Source: JBHEPS01 sp046261635
GTDB lineage: Bacteria; Acidobacteriota; Thermoanaerobaculia; Gp7-AA8
Length of the DNA stretch: 9,349 bases
Assembly: GCA_046261635.1 (NCBI GenBank)
Contig: JBHEOL010000351.1
Span: 1-9,349, forward strand
Direction: 5' to 3'
Positions 1 through 7,817 of this stretch are shown in pieces. Both the position numbers and the translations under genes were made by a program. The notes under the pieces are model-generated. The model did not search any database. It saw nothing but the letters and a program-made list of their open reading frames with translations, and was not told where the DNA came from. Numbering within the stretch: position 1 is the stretch's first letter; every line of letters starts with the position of its first letter.

Positions 1-7
1 GGTGGAG

Positions 8-136
8 GTTGCGGGCGATCTCCGCGTCGCTCGTCGTCAACGATGCCACCGCATCGCCTCCTCCTCGCTCCTTGATCTCGCCTCGCAAGCTCCACCAGCG
101 CGGCCCCTCTGGTTTCTTTCACAGCCTCTCAGGATG
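8..136 (-). repeat. 129-bp dispersed repeat, copy A (inverted relative to copy B)
   Basis: This stretch is the exact reverse complement of 9216-9344; by eye all 129 bases match. Read on the minus strand it begins CATCCTGAGAGGCTGTG and ends CGCCCGCAAC. Outside the match the copies differ at once (base 137 is g against the expected a; bases 1-7 do not match 9345-9349), so the boundaries are sharp. In the CATCCTGAG direction one frame stays open for 32 codons and stops at a TGA. Here that frame is fused to the phosphoesterase gene at 37-501. There is no transposase and no clear terminal inverted repeat within the unit. It is probably a small non-autonomous dispersed repeat; its family is not identified. 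Confidence 0.9.
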
Positions 137-501
137 GACTCGGCCGCGCTGTCGTCCGGGCCGAGGTGCTCCCACTTTCCCTCGTCCCAGATGATTACGT
201 TTCCGCCCCCGTAATTTCCGGCTGGAATCACCCCCTCGAACGCGGCGTACTCGTAGGGATGGTCCTCGGTCATCATCGCGAGGCGCTTGGTACCGGGATC
301 GTACGAGGGTCCTTTCGGGACGGCCCACGACTTGAGGACGCCTTCGATCTCGAGGCGGAAGTCGTAGTGGAGGGTCGAGGCGGCGTGCTTCTGGACGACG
401 AAGATCGGGAGTTTTCCCCGGCGTGGGAGGTCGGCGCCCTTCGGCTCGGGTGTGACCCCGAAGTCGCGCATTTGCTGGTATTTGCGGAGCTGTCTTGGCA
501 T
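37..501 (-). CDS. LigD-type DNA 3'-phosphoesterase domain protein, C-terminus replaced by repeat
   Basis: The frame encodes 154 aa. Residues 1-122 are the N-terminal and catalytic part of a LigD-type phosphoesterase (PE) domain, which trims 3'-phosphates and 3'-ribonucleotides at breaks during bacterial NHEJ. Visible motifs are RDF (12-14), FVVQKHA with H39, HYDFRLE with H45 and D47, KSWAVPKGPS (58-66) and EDHPYEY with H81 and Y85; these are the metal-binding and catalytic positions known for the family. After WDEGKWEHLG (105-114) a normal PE domain continues for about 50 more residues of beta strands. Here residues 123-154 come from the 129-bp repeat and are not PE-like, so the gene looks broken or terminally swapped. 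The start at 501 is chosen because stand-alone PE proteins begin just before the RDF motif; there is no good ribosome binding site, and an in-frame ATG at 588 is possible. No ligase or polymerase domain and no Ku gene is in the window. Confidence 0.72.
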   Translation of the reverse strand: MPRQLRKYQQMRDFGVTPEPKGADLPRRGKLPIFVVQKHAASTLHYDFRLEIEGVLKSWAVPKGPSYDPGTKRLAMMTEDHPYEYAAFEGVIPAGNYGGGNVIIWDEGKWEHLGPDDSAAESILRGCERNQRGRAGGACEARSRSEEEAMRWHR

Positions 502-709
502 CGTGGTGATCGATTCGCCGGATGGGTCGGATGAGGGACGGATCCCCGGGGTCGGAGGCGGCTGAATGAATTGCAGCTGCCGTTCCATTAAACTCGCCCT
601 TTTCCAGAGGGTTCCGGGATTTCGGCCGGACGAGACCAGCGGGCGCGAAGCGGGGGTCCGCGGCTCTTTTTTTGCAGTCCTCCCGCAGGCGCCGCTGGCC
701 TGAAACGAG
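502..709. promoter_or_regulatory. Divergent intergenic region between phosphoesterase and sensor kinase genes
   Basis: This 208-bp gap separates two divergently oriented starts and should hold both promoters. On the minus strand TTTAAT (complement of 587-592) resembles a -10 box but has no good -35 partner. On the plus strand a weak GC hairpin (650-661) followed by seven T (667-673) precedes the kinase start by about 36 bp. An in-frame ATG at 588 could extend the phosphoesterase by 29 codons. No clear sigma-54 site and no strong Shine-Dalgarno is seen for either gene. Confidence 0.35.
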
Positions 710-3022
710 ATGAACTCATCCATCCGCCGCAGTCTGTGGGCTGCATTCGTCGCACTGTTCGTATTCGTGACGCTCGCCGCCACGATCAACATCCTCGTTC
801 TCGGCCGCGAAAAGAAGCAGTACTCGCGGGTCATGCGGGTGTACGAGCCCCTGCTCGAGTCGATGATGATGATGGACGGATCGGTCAGCTCGATGCTGGC
901 AGCGGCGCGTGGCTTCACGGTCACCGAGCAGAACGAGTTCCTGGCGCAGTACGACGAAGCAATTCGGACGTTCGAGAAGACGGCGAACTCGGCGACCATG
1001 CTCGTGACCCAGCCGCGCGACGAGCAACTCGTAGCCGGGATGCGCGAGCATTTCAACCAGCTTCGAAGCCTGTCGGATCTCCAGATCCAGCGGACCGAGG
1101 AGGGGCGGCTGAACGAGGCGATCCAGATCATGCTCGAGGCGGCGCGAACCCGCCGCTCTGCGCACGACTTCGCGGGAGAGTTCACGGCCAAGGAACGGGA
1201 GAAGCGGACCGACGACCTCACGGAGCTCGACAACCTCCGGCTCGCGCTGACGACGATCCTGGTCGGAGTGAGCCTCGGGATTCTGATCATCGGCGCGTTC
1301 CTGATCTTCAGGATCGAGAGAGCGCTCGACTCGTCGATCGCGCGGCAGATCCGGCGTACCGAGGCGATGATCGGAGGAATGGCCGACGGCGTGATGCTGG
1401 TCGACGACGAGGGGAGGACGGTCTTCATCAACCCGGCGGGTGTGCGATTGCTGGGAACCAACGTGACCGGCGTGGAGATCGGCGATCAGCCGGCCGCCTA
1501 TGGGCTGAAGAATCCGGCAGGGATTCCGATCGATCCGAGTGAGATTCCGGCCGCACAGGCGCTCGCGAGCGGGAAACCGGTCAAGGACACGACACTGCTG
1601 GTGGAGCAGGACGACCGGAAGCCGATCGCGGTTGCAATGAGCGCCGTGCCGTTCGAGGAGGAAGGGCGGATCGCAGGCGTGATCGTCAGCTTCCGCGACG
1701 TGACCGAGCGCTATCAGCTCGAGGAGGAAATGCAGATTCAGGCGGAAAGAGCCCAGATTTTGGCGGAAGCGGGAGGATTCTTTTCGTCGAATATCGATCC
1801 CGCCTGGGTCTACCAGGCGATCGCCGAGCGGGTCGCCGAGGTCCTCGGAGACTGGGCGGCCGTGATCCTCCGCGTTCCCGATACGCAGGAGCTGAGGGTG
1901 GTGTCGATCTACCACCGCGACATGGCGGCGCTGGGTCTGGCGTGGGCGTTCATGTACCGGCAGTCGCTGACCGTCGGAGAGGGTATGTTCGGCCAGGTCG
2001 TCGCGACCGGGTACCCGACGCTCACGACGAACGTCGACCCCTCGGCGCCGAGCGAATCGACGACCTATCACGCGGTGCAGATGAAGCTCTCATCGATGCT
2101 CGTGCTCCCGCTGCGGAGCCGTCGCGAGGTCATCGGCGCGCTTGCGATCGCGGCGAACGATCCCGCACGCCGGATGACCGACGAAAAGCTCCCGTTGGCG
2201 GAGCTTCTGGCCGAGCGCGCGGCGGTCGCGATCGAGAACGCTCACCTTTTCACGCAGCAGGTCGAAGCCCGGCGCAAAGTCGAGGACCTCTCCCGCCTGA
2301 AGGACGAGTTTCTCTCCATCGCCTCGCACGAGCTGAGAACGCCGGTGACCTCGATCAAGGGTTACACGCAGCTCGCGAAAGGCTTGATTCAGGAGAACGA
2401 TCTCACTACCTCTGCCGAATACCTCGACATCGCGCTCGATCAGATCGACCGGATGTCGAGGCTCATTCTCGAGCTGCTGGACGTCTCGCGCATCGAAACC
2501 GGGCGCCTCGAGATCCGGCGCGAGCCGATCGCGTGGTGCCGGTTCGTCACGGAAGTCGTTTCCCGGCACCGGACCTCGCATGCCAATCGCAAGTTCGAGG
2601 TCGAAGCGCCGCGCTCCGAGATCGCCGTCGTCGGAGATCGAGACCGGCTCGAGCAGGTTCTCGGAAACCTGGTCGAGAATGCCGTCAAATACTCTCCCGA
2701 GGGGAGCGAGATCCTGGTGCGCATCCAGGCTCTCGACGGGCGGGCGACGACGTCGGTCTCGGATCACGGCATCGGGATTCCCACAGACGAGATCGCGCAG
2801 GTATTCGAGAGGTTCCACCGCGGACGTCAGGTGTCGTCGACCAACTACGGCGGCCTGGGCCTTGGTCTCTACATCTCCAAGCAGATCGTCGAGCGTCATT
2901 CCGGCTCGATCTGGGTGGAGAGCCGCGAAGGTGGCGGCACGACGTTCTCGTTCGCGATTCCGATCGAGGACGAAGAAGAAGAGATCGAGCCTCGGCGGGC
3001 GTCCTTCAGCGCGGCGAAGTAG
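710..3022 (+). CDS. Membrane sensor histidine kinase (TM-helical sensor-TM-PAS-GAF-HisKA-HATPase)
   Basis: This 770-aa kinase senses a signal at the membrane and autophosphorylates a histidine for transfer to an unknown response regulator. A positively charged start (SIRR) leads into TM1 (about 9-32). An extracytoplasmic helical region (about 33-176) follows, with RGFTVTEQNEFL at 67-78, resembling CHASE3/4HB sensor folds. TM2 is about 178-200. No clear HAMP domain is seen; a short linker enters a PAS domain (about 212-335). A GAF-like domain (about 360-512) follows, then HisKA with SHELRTP (phospho-acceptor H540). The ATPase has the N box NLVENAVKYS (653-662), G1 DHGIGIP (685-691), F box FERFHRG and G2 GLGLGL (715-720), so all catalytic boxes are intact. 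The acidic tail EDEEEEIE is unremarkable. The start is the first ATG ahead of the N-terminal TM; no good ribosome binding site is visible. No regulator gene adjoins it, so it is an orphan kinase here. Its last 17 bases overlap the end of trmFO. Confidence 0.93.
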   Translation: MNSSIRRSLWAAFVALFVFVTLAATINILVLGREKKQYSRVMRVYEPLLESMMMMDGSVSSMLAAARGFTVTEQNEFLAQYDEAIRTFEKTANSATMLVTQPRDEQLVAGMREHFNQLRSLSDLQIQRTEEGRLNEAIQIMLEAARTRRSAHDFAGEFTAKEREKRTDDLTELDNLRLALTTILVGVSLGILIIGAFLIFRIERALDSSIARQIRRTEAMIGGMADGVMLVDDEGRTVFINPAGVRLLGTNVTGVEIGDQPAAYGLKNPAGIPIDPSEIPAAQALASGKPVKDTTLLVEQDDRKPIAVAMSAVPFEEEGRIAGVIVSFRDVTERYQLEEEMQIQAERAQILAEAGGFFSSNIDPAWVYQAIAERVAEVLGDWAAVILRVPDTQELRVVSIYHRDMAALGLAWAFMYRQSLTVGEGMFGQVVATGYPTLTTNVDPSAPSESTTYHAVQMKLSSMLVLPLRSRREVIGALAIAANDPARRMTDEKLPLAELLAERAAVAIENAHLFTQQVEARRKVEDLSRLKDEFLSIASHELRTPVTSIKGYTQLAKGLIQENDLTTSAEYLDIALDQIDRMSRLILELLDVSRIETGRLEIRREPIAWCRFVTEVVSRHRTSHANRKFEVEAPRSEIAVVGDRDRLEQVLGNLVENAVKYSPEGSEILVRIQALDGRATTSVSDHGIGIPTDEIAQVFERFHRGRQVSSTNYGGLGLGLYISKQIVERHSGSIWVESREGGGTTFSFAIPIEDEEEEIEPRRASFSAAK

Positions 3023-4349
3023 CGAGCTCTTTTCCTCGGTCCGACGCGGCGATCGAGCGGACCGTCTCCAGCGCGATCTCGACCCGCGCGTCCTTCCTCT
3101 TCCTCTTGTTGCGCACCTCGGTCGCGGCATCTTCGATGAGGGCCCAGGTGACGTTCGACGGCTGGTACCGCTCCGGCGACGATTCGGCGACGTGGCGGCC
3201 GAGGGCTCCGATCGCCGTTCGATACGGGAACGGCTCGGCCGTCCCGACCGACGCGAGAGAGTCGATGTAGCGGGCGGTCAGGTGGCCGGTCGCCGCCGAT
3301 TCGAGATACCCCTCCACGCCGGTGATCTGACCGGCGAAAAAGATCCTCGGATCGTTCTTCAGACGGAAGAGGTTGTCGAGATGCGTGGGGCCGTTGAGGA
3401 AGGTGTTGCGGTGCATCGAGCCCCAGCGCGCCACGACGCAGTTCTCGAGGCCGGGGATCATCTGGAGGAGACGCTTCTGGTCCGGGATCTTCATCTTCGT
3501 CTGAAACCCGACGAGGTTGAAGTAGTCGTCCGAGAGGTCTTCCTTACGGAGCTGAACGACGGCCCACGGCTGCGCGCCGGTTTCCGGGTGCTCGAGTCCG
3601 ACAGGCTTCATCGGTCCGTAGCGCAGCGTGTCGATGCCGCGGGCGGCAATCTCCTCGACGGGGAGACAACCCTCGAAGTGAACGGCATTCTCGAAATCAT
3701 GAAGCGGATAGAGCTCGGCCTCGAGCAGGGCGGCGATGAACGCTTCGTACTGCTCGCGTGTCATCGGTGCGTTGAGGTAATCGCGCGAGCCGCCTTTGTC
3801 GTAGCGGGACTTCCAGTAGAGCCTGGAGAGATCGAGCGAGTCGGCGGCTACGATCGGGGCGATCGCGTCGTAGAAGTAGAGCCCGTCGTTGCCGAGCCGC
3901 GCGTGAATCGCGGCGTAGAGACGCTGGCTGGTGAGCGGTCCGGTCGCGACGACGAGGTAATCGAATCCGTCGTGCTCGAGCGAGGTCGCCTCGTCCCGGG
4001 TGACCGAGATCGACGGCTCTTCGTCCACGCGAGCGGTGACGAGCGAAGAAAATCGTTCCCGGTCGACGGCGAACGCGTCACCGGCCGGGATGCGTGCCTG
4101 ACCGGCGATCTCCATGATCGGAGAACCGAGGATCTCGAGCTCCGCCTTCAGTAGCCCGACGGCGTTCGTCGGCGCGGTCGAGCGGAAGGAGTTGGAGCAG
4201 ACGAGCTCGGCGAGCCGGTCGCTCTGGTGGGCAGGAGTCTGGACGCCGGGGCGCATCTCGACCAGCTCCACTTGATGCCCGCGCCGCGCGAGAACGAGGG
4301 CGCACTCGCTTCCCGCCAGCCCTCCGCCGATGATCCGCACCCTCGCCAT
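3006..4349 (-). CDS. trmFO: Methylenetetrahydrofolate-tRNA (uracil-5-)-methyltransferase, FAD-dependent
   Basis: TrmFO uses methylenetetrahydrofolate and reduced FAD to make 5-methyluridine at position 54 of the tRNA T loop, in the cytoplasm. The 447-aa length is normal for the family. The N-terminal FAD-binding Rossmann motif is IIGGGLAGSE (6-15), followed by VEMRP (30-34) and AELVCSNSFRS containing C51. The second conserved cysteine is in HFEGCLPVEE (C228). Other family blocks are YGPMKPVGL (244-252), VQLRKED, NLVGFQTK (278-285), GSMHRNTF (310-317) and the C-terminal FAD block FFAGQITGVEGY (337-348). The ATG shares one base with the stop of the DUF3467 gene upstream (TGATG), which implies translational coupling. 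The 3' end is convergent with, and overlaps by 17 bp, the histidine kinase at 710-3022. Identification is very secure. Confidence 0.97.
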   Translation of the reverse strand: MARVRIIGGGLAGSECALVLARRGHQVELVEMRPGVQTPAHQSDRLAELVCSNSFRSTAPTNAVGLLKAELEILGSPIMEIAGQARIPAGDAFAVDRERFSSLVTARVDEEPSISVTRDEATSLEHDGFDYLVVATGPLTSQRLYAAIHARLGNDGLYFYDAIAPIVAADSLDLSRLYWKSRYDKGGSRDYLNAPMTREQYEAFIAALLEAELYPLHDFENAVHFEGCLPVEEIAARGIDTLRYGPMKPVGLEHPETGAQPWAVVQLRKEDLSDDYFNLVGFQTKMKIPDQKRLLQMIPGLENCVVARWGSMHRNTFLNGPTHLDNLFRLKNDPRIFFAGQITGVEGYLESAATGHLTARYIDSLASVGTAEPFPYRTAIGALGRHVAESSPERYQPSNVTWALIEDAATEVRNKRKRKDARVEIALETVRSIAASDRGKELATSPR

Positions 4350-4648
4350 CAGTTCGACGGCTTTCCCTCGTCGATGACGATCGGAGGCTGAGCGTGCAGG
4401 ATGATCGTCCCGTACTTCTGCTCGTAGAGAGCGACGTTCCGCCCGATCGCATCGAGGAACTGCTTGGCGTGCTGAGGCGTCATGATCACCCTGCTCGCGA
4501 TGCGCGCTTCCGGGCGCCCCGGCATGATCCTGCCGAAGTCGATGACGAACTCACTCGGCGAATGGATGATGTTGGCGAAATTGGCGTACTCGCCGTTCGC
4601 TGTCTTGTCGTCGAGGACGATTCGAATCTGGTTCTCGGTCTTTTCCAC
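4349..4648 (-). CDS. DUF3467 family small protein
   Basis: A 99-aa protein of unknown function. Blocks typical of DUF3467 are visible: GEYANFANIIHSPSEFVIDF (19-38), IMPGRPEARIASRVIMTP (41-58), QHAKQFLDAIG (59-69) and NVALYEQKYG (71-80). The family is small and soluble, with no established biochemical role. I chose the GTG at 4648 because AGGAGG (complement of 4653-4658) lies 4 nt upstream, and because family members usually begin a few residues before the conserved core. Longer ATG starts at 4666 or 4693 would place that ribosome binding site inside the gene. The stop TGA overlaps the trmFO ATG by one base, so the two genes are very likely cotranscribed and coupled. The ABC ATPase gene ends 89 bp upstream on the same strand. 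Confidence 0.86.
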   Translation of the reverse strand: MEKTENQIRIVLDDKTANGEYANFANIIHSPSEFVIDFGRIMPGRPEARIASRVIMTPQHAKQFLDAIGRNVALYEQKYGTIILHAQPPIVIDEGKPSN

Positions 4649-4652
4649 GGGA

Positions 4653-4658
4653 CCTCCT
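4653..4658 (-). promoter_or_regulatory. Shine-Dalgarno AGGAGG that decides the DUF3467 start
   Basis: On the minus strand AGGAGG is followed by TCCC and then GTG at 4648. This is one of the two clear ribosome binding sites seen in the window, and it supports the GTG start over the upstream in-frame ATGs. The 4-nt spacing is slightly short but workable. Confidence 0.7.
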
Positions 4659-4737
4659 GGGGACATTTCCGGCCACGCCGGCGTCCGAAGCAAGCGAGAA
4701 CCGGAAAAGGGCCCGCGCGATTCTTCCGGCGGAGGAA

Positions 4738-5832
<1,095 letters not shown>

Positions 5833-5836
5833 GCGT

Positions 5837-5842
5837 GGACCT
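5837..5842 (-). promoter_or_regulatory. Shine-Dalgarno of the ABC ATPase gene
   Basis: On the minus strand GGAGGT lies about 6 nt before the ATG at 5832. It fixes the start and rules out the longer frame that would begin at 5979 and translate through the tRNA. Confidence 0.7.
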
Positions 5843-5863
5843 CCGGAGATCGAGGGGGAGAAC

Positions 5864-5940
5864 TGGTCGGGCAGGGGGGATTTGAACCCCCGACCACCTG
5901 AACCCCATTCAGGTACGCTACCAGGCTGCGCCACTGCCCG
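5864..5940 (-). tRNA. tRNA-Pro (anticodon GGG), CCA encoded
   Basis: A 77-nt cloverleaf can be folded by hand. The acceptor stem is CGGGCAG (5940-5934) with CTGCCCG (5874-5868). The D stem is GCGC/GCGT around AGCCTGGTA. The anticodon stem is CCTGA/TCAGG around loop ATGGGGT, with GGG at 5906-5904 and G at position 37. The T stem is GGGGG/CCCCC around TTCAAAT. The discriminator is A and CCA is genomically encoded (5866-5864). A C1-G72 pair with A73 fits bacterial proline tRNA. GGG reads CCC and CCU codons. T54 in the T loop is the target base of TrmFO, encoded downstream on the same strand. Confidence 0.96.
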
Positions 5941-6066
5941 ACTCGGGGGGTTCTCGTGAGAGCCGGCGGATCGTACCACAGCCCCCGCCGGGCCTCGCGT
6001 ATCATCTGGGCCTCGCCGAAGACTACCAGTCAGGAGAGTCCGGCGACTCGGCAGTCGTCAACATCG
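5941..6066. promoter_or_regulatory. Divergent promoter region of tRNA-Pro and the hybrid kinase
   Basis: This 126-bp gap serves two outward transcripts. For the tRNA, TACGAT (complement of 5970-5975) could be a -10 box with a leader of about 22 nt. For the kinase, TATCAT (6000-6005) could be a -10 box about 60 bp before the ATG. Neither has a convincing -35 hexamer. These are candidates only. Confidence 0.3.
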
Positions 6067-7602
6067 ATGAAAGAGAAAAATTCTCAGCTCGAGCCTTCCC
6101 GCGACGGAATCGGCCGGGAAGCGCCGATCCATCTTTCCGTTTTCGAGGAGTGCTTCCGCAACGTCGACCAGCCCCTCGCGGTCGCCGATTCGCCCGGGCG
6201 AAGAATCATTCGCGCGAACCCCGCCTTCGAGCAGCTCAGCGGTCACGATTCGACCGCTCTTTCGGTTTTCACGGTGGATTCCCTGTTCGAGATCCGAGGC
6301 GGCTCATGGGAAGAGCTCGAGGCGAAGAAGGGGCCAACCCGCGCGCTGCTGCTCCAGAAAGGGGGGGACCGCATCCCGGTCGAGCTGAGCATGGCGGGAG
6401 TCGGACCGCCGGAAAATCGGCAGCTCATGGTTTCGGTACGGGATCAGCGTCCGCGGCTGCACAGCGAGGAGATCGAGCGCTCCCTCGCGCAGCTGCAGCG
6501 GTCGCAGGCTCTGGGGCAGATGGCTTCGGGGATCGCTCACGATTTCAACAACGTGCTGATGGCCGTCCTCCCCTGGTCGGACCTGCTGCGTCGGAAATTC
6601 GGCGAAGAACCGACGATCGTTCAAGCCACCGAGCACATCCGGGGTGCGGTTCACCGGGCTCGCGACGTGACGAGGCAGCTCCTCGAGTTCGCGCAGCCGC
6701 GTCTGCCCCATAAGGAGCCGACCGCCCTGTCGGGCCTGATCCGTCAACAGATGAAGATCATTCGTCCGGCGCTGCCGCCGGGCATCGAGATCGAGTTTCT
6801 CGAGAACGACGAGGGATGGGTCGATGCCGATGGGGCCCAGATCGCCCAGGTGGTCCTGAATCTCGCGCTGAACGCGCGGGACGCGATGCCGGCCGGTGGA
6901 CGGCTGACCGTCGAGCTCCGTGGAGCGACTCCGGACGAGGGGGAACGGTGGAGCGTCGACCCATCGTCCACGCTCGTTCTGACAGTTTCCGATTCGGGGG
7001 GAGGCATCGAGCGGGCGAACATGGAGTCGATCTTCAATCCGTTCTTCACGACGAAGGCGCATGGAAGGGGCCCTGGGCTAGGCCTGTCGGTCGCGATGCG
7101 GATGGTGCAGCAGCACGGTGGGGCGATCTACGTCGACAGCGAGCCGGGGAAGGGGACTACCTTCTACGTTCTGCTGCCAAGGCTGAAAGGCGCGAGCGAC
7201 GGCGAAGGCGCTTCTGAGGGAACCTCGCACGCGGGGCTTCGGGTGATCGTGATCGACGACGAGAAACCAGTGCTCGAGGGGATCGGTGCGATGCTCGAGT
7301 CCGATGGCATCACGGTCGAGGCATTCGATCGGAGCGAGGAATTTCTCGAGGCTCTGGAGAAGACGATGAGTCCGCCCGATCTGGTCATCCTCGATCTCGG
7401 GATTCCCGGCATCGGGGGGGAGGAGCTCTATCGGCACCTGCGCGCGAAGTTTCCGGAAGTTCCGGTCCTGATCTCGACCGGGTACGGGGACTCCGAGAGG
7501 GTGGATCCACTCCTGAAAAGCGCGCGGACTGGCTTCCAGCAGAAACCCTACGATGCGCAGACCCTGTTCCGGGCGATCGACGCCCTGCTCGGGATCGAGT
7601 GA
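6067..7602 (+). CDS. Hybrid sensor histidine kinase (PAS-HisKA-HATPase-receiver), cytosolic
   Basis: This 511-aa protein has no TM segment, so it senses a cytoplasmic signal or takes input from a partner. A PAS domain lies at about 25-125 (QPLAVAD, RANPAFEQLSG). A coiled linker (131-148) leads to HisKA with GIAHDFNN (H158), the NtrB-like form of the H box. The ATPase has N box LNLALNARDAMP (263-274), G1 DSGGGI (309-314), NPFFTTK (324-330) and G2 GRGPGLGL (333-340), where P takes the usual T place. A C-terminal receiver (391-511) has acidic D397 and D398, phospho-acceptor D443 in VILDLGIPG, S470/T471 and K493 in QQKPYD; it ends without an output domain. It sits upstream of an NtrC-type regulator in the same direction, so it is probably that regulator's kinase. 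The ATG at 6067 is chosen because upstream codons in frame are not family-like; no strong ribosome binding site is seen. Confidence 0.92.
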   Translation: MKEKNSQLEPSRDGIGREAPIHLSVFEECFRNVDQPLAVADSPGRRIIRANPAFEQLSGHDSTALSVFTVDSLFEIRGGSWEELEAKKGPTRALLLQKGGDRIPVELSMAGVGPPENRQLMVSVRDQRPRLHSEEIERSLAQLQRSQALGQMASGIAHDFNNVLMAVLPWSDLLRRKFGEEPTIVQATEHIRGAVHRARDVTRQLLEFAQPRLPHKEPTALSGLIRQQMKIIRPALPPGIEIEFLENDEGWVDADGAQIAQVVLNLALNARDAMPAGGRLTVELRGATPDEGERWSVDPSSTLVLTVSDSGGGIERANMESIFNPFFTTKAHGRGPGLGLSVAMRMVQQHGGAIYVDSEPGKGTTFYVLLPRLKGASDGEGASEGTSHAGLRVIVIDDEKPVLEGIGAMLESDGITVEAFDRSEEFLEALEKTMSPPDLVILDLGIPGIGGEELYRHLRAKFPEVPVLISTGYGDSERVDPLLKSARTGFQQKPYDAQTLFRAIDALLGIE

Positions 7603-7817
7603 TCGATCGTCTCTTCGAGCGTCGAGGCGATCGACACTTCCCACTCGGCATCGAGCGTCTGCGGCAGATCGTATCGCGACGGGTCGCTTTGCAGCACGAG
7701 CATCGGGATCCGGTCTCGCCGGACGGCGTGGTGATTTACCTGAGGCGGAGCTACCATGGCTTCGGTTTCCATTCGAACCAGAGTCGCCGGGAAGGCGAGG
7801 TTGATACAGGCCGATGA
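7599..7817 (+). CDS. Possible 72-aa ORF between kinase and regulator, unrecognised
   Basis: The frame begins at a GTG overlapping the kinase stop by 4 nt (GTGA) and ends at a TGA overlapping the regulator ATG by 4 nt (ATGA). Such overlaps at both ends are typical of translationally coupled operon genes. The regulator lacks a good ribosome binding site, which coupling would explain. Against it, the predicted protein is rich in Arg and His, has no recognisable domain, TM segment or signal, and the GTG has no ribosome binding site. A minus-strand frame through the same stretch (7772-7548) looks at least as protein-like. It may be a real small coupling gene or only an open spacer. Confidence 0.3.
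   Translation: MIDRLFERRGDRHFPLGIERLRQIVSRRVALQHEHRDPVSPDGVVIYLRRSYHGFGFHSNQSRREGEVDTGR

Noticed and set aside
649..673. Terminator-like GC hairpin followed by seven T, just upstream of the kinase at 710
   Set aside because: The stem is only four base pairs and no gene is transcribed into it on the plus strand; too weak to call a terminator or attenuator.
502..709. Possible sigma-54 (-24/-12) promoter sites in the intergenic regions
   Set aside because: No TGGCA-N-TTGC pair with correct spacing was found by eye in any intergenic region.
502..1461. Long minus-strand open frame continuing upstream of the phosphoesterase start and antisense to the histidine kinase
   Set aside because: Only the part from 501 down matches a protein family; the rest is Arg/Ser-rich antisense of a well-supported kinase, common in high-GC DNA.
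716..2071. 451-codon minus-strand open frame inside the histidine kinase gene
   Set aside because: It is antisense to PAS and GAF coding sequence, rich in Arg, His and Asp, with no recognisable domain; a composition shadow.
2580..4154. 524-codon plus-strand open frame across the kinase end and trmFO
   Set aside because: It is out of frame with the kinase HATPase region and antisense to trmFO, both of which have full motif support.
4671..4684. Perfect short palindrome ACGCCGGCGT between the ABC ATPase and DUF3467 genes
   Set aside because: Ten bases with no loop and no T tract; expected by chance in DNA of this GC content.
5833..5979. N-terminal extension of the ABC ATPase frame
   Set aside because: It would translate through the tRNA-Pro gene; the ATG at 5832 has a proper Shine-Dalgarno and matches the usual family start.
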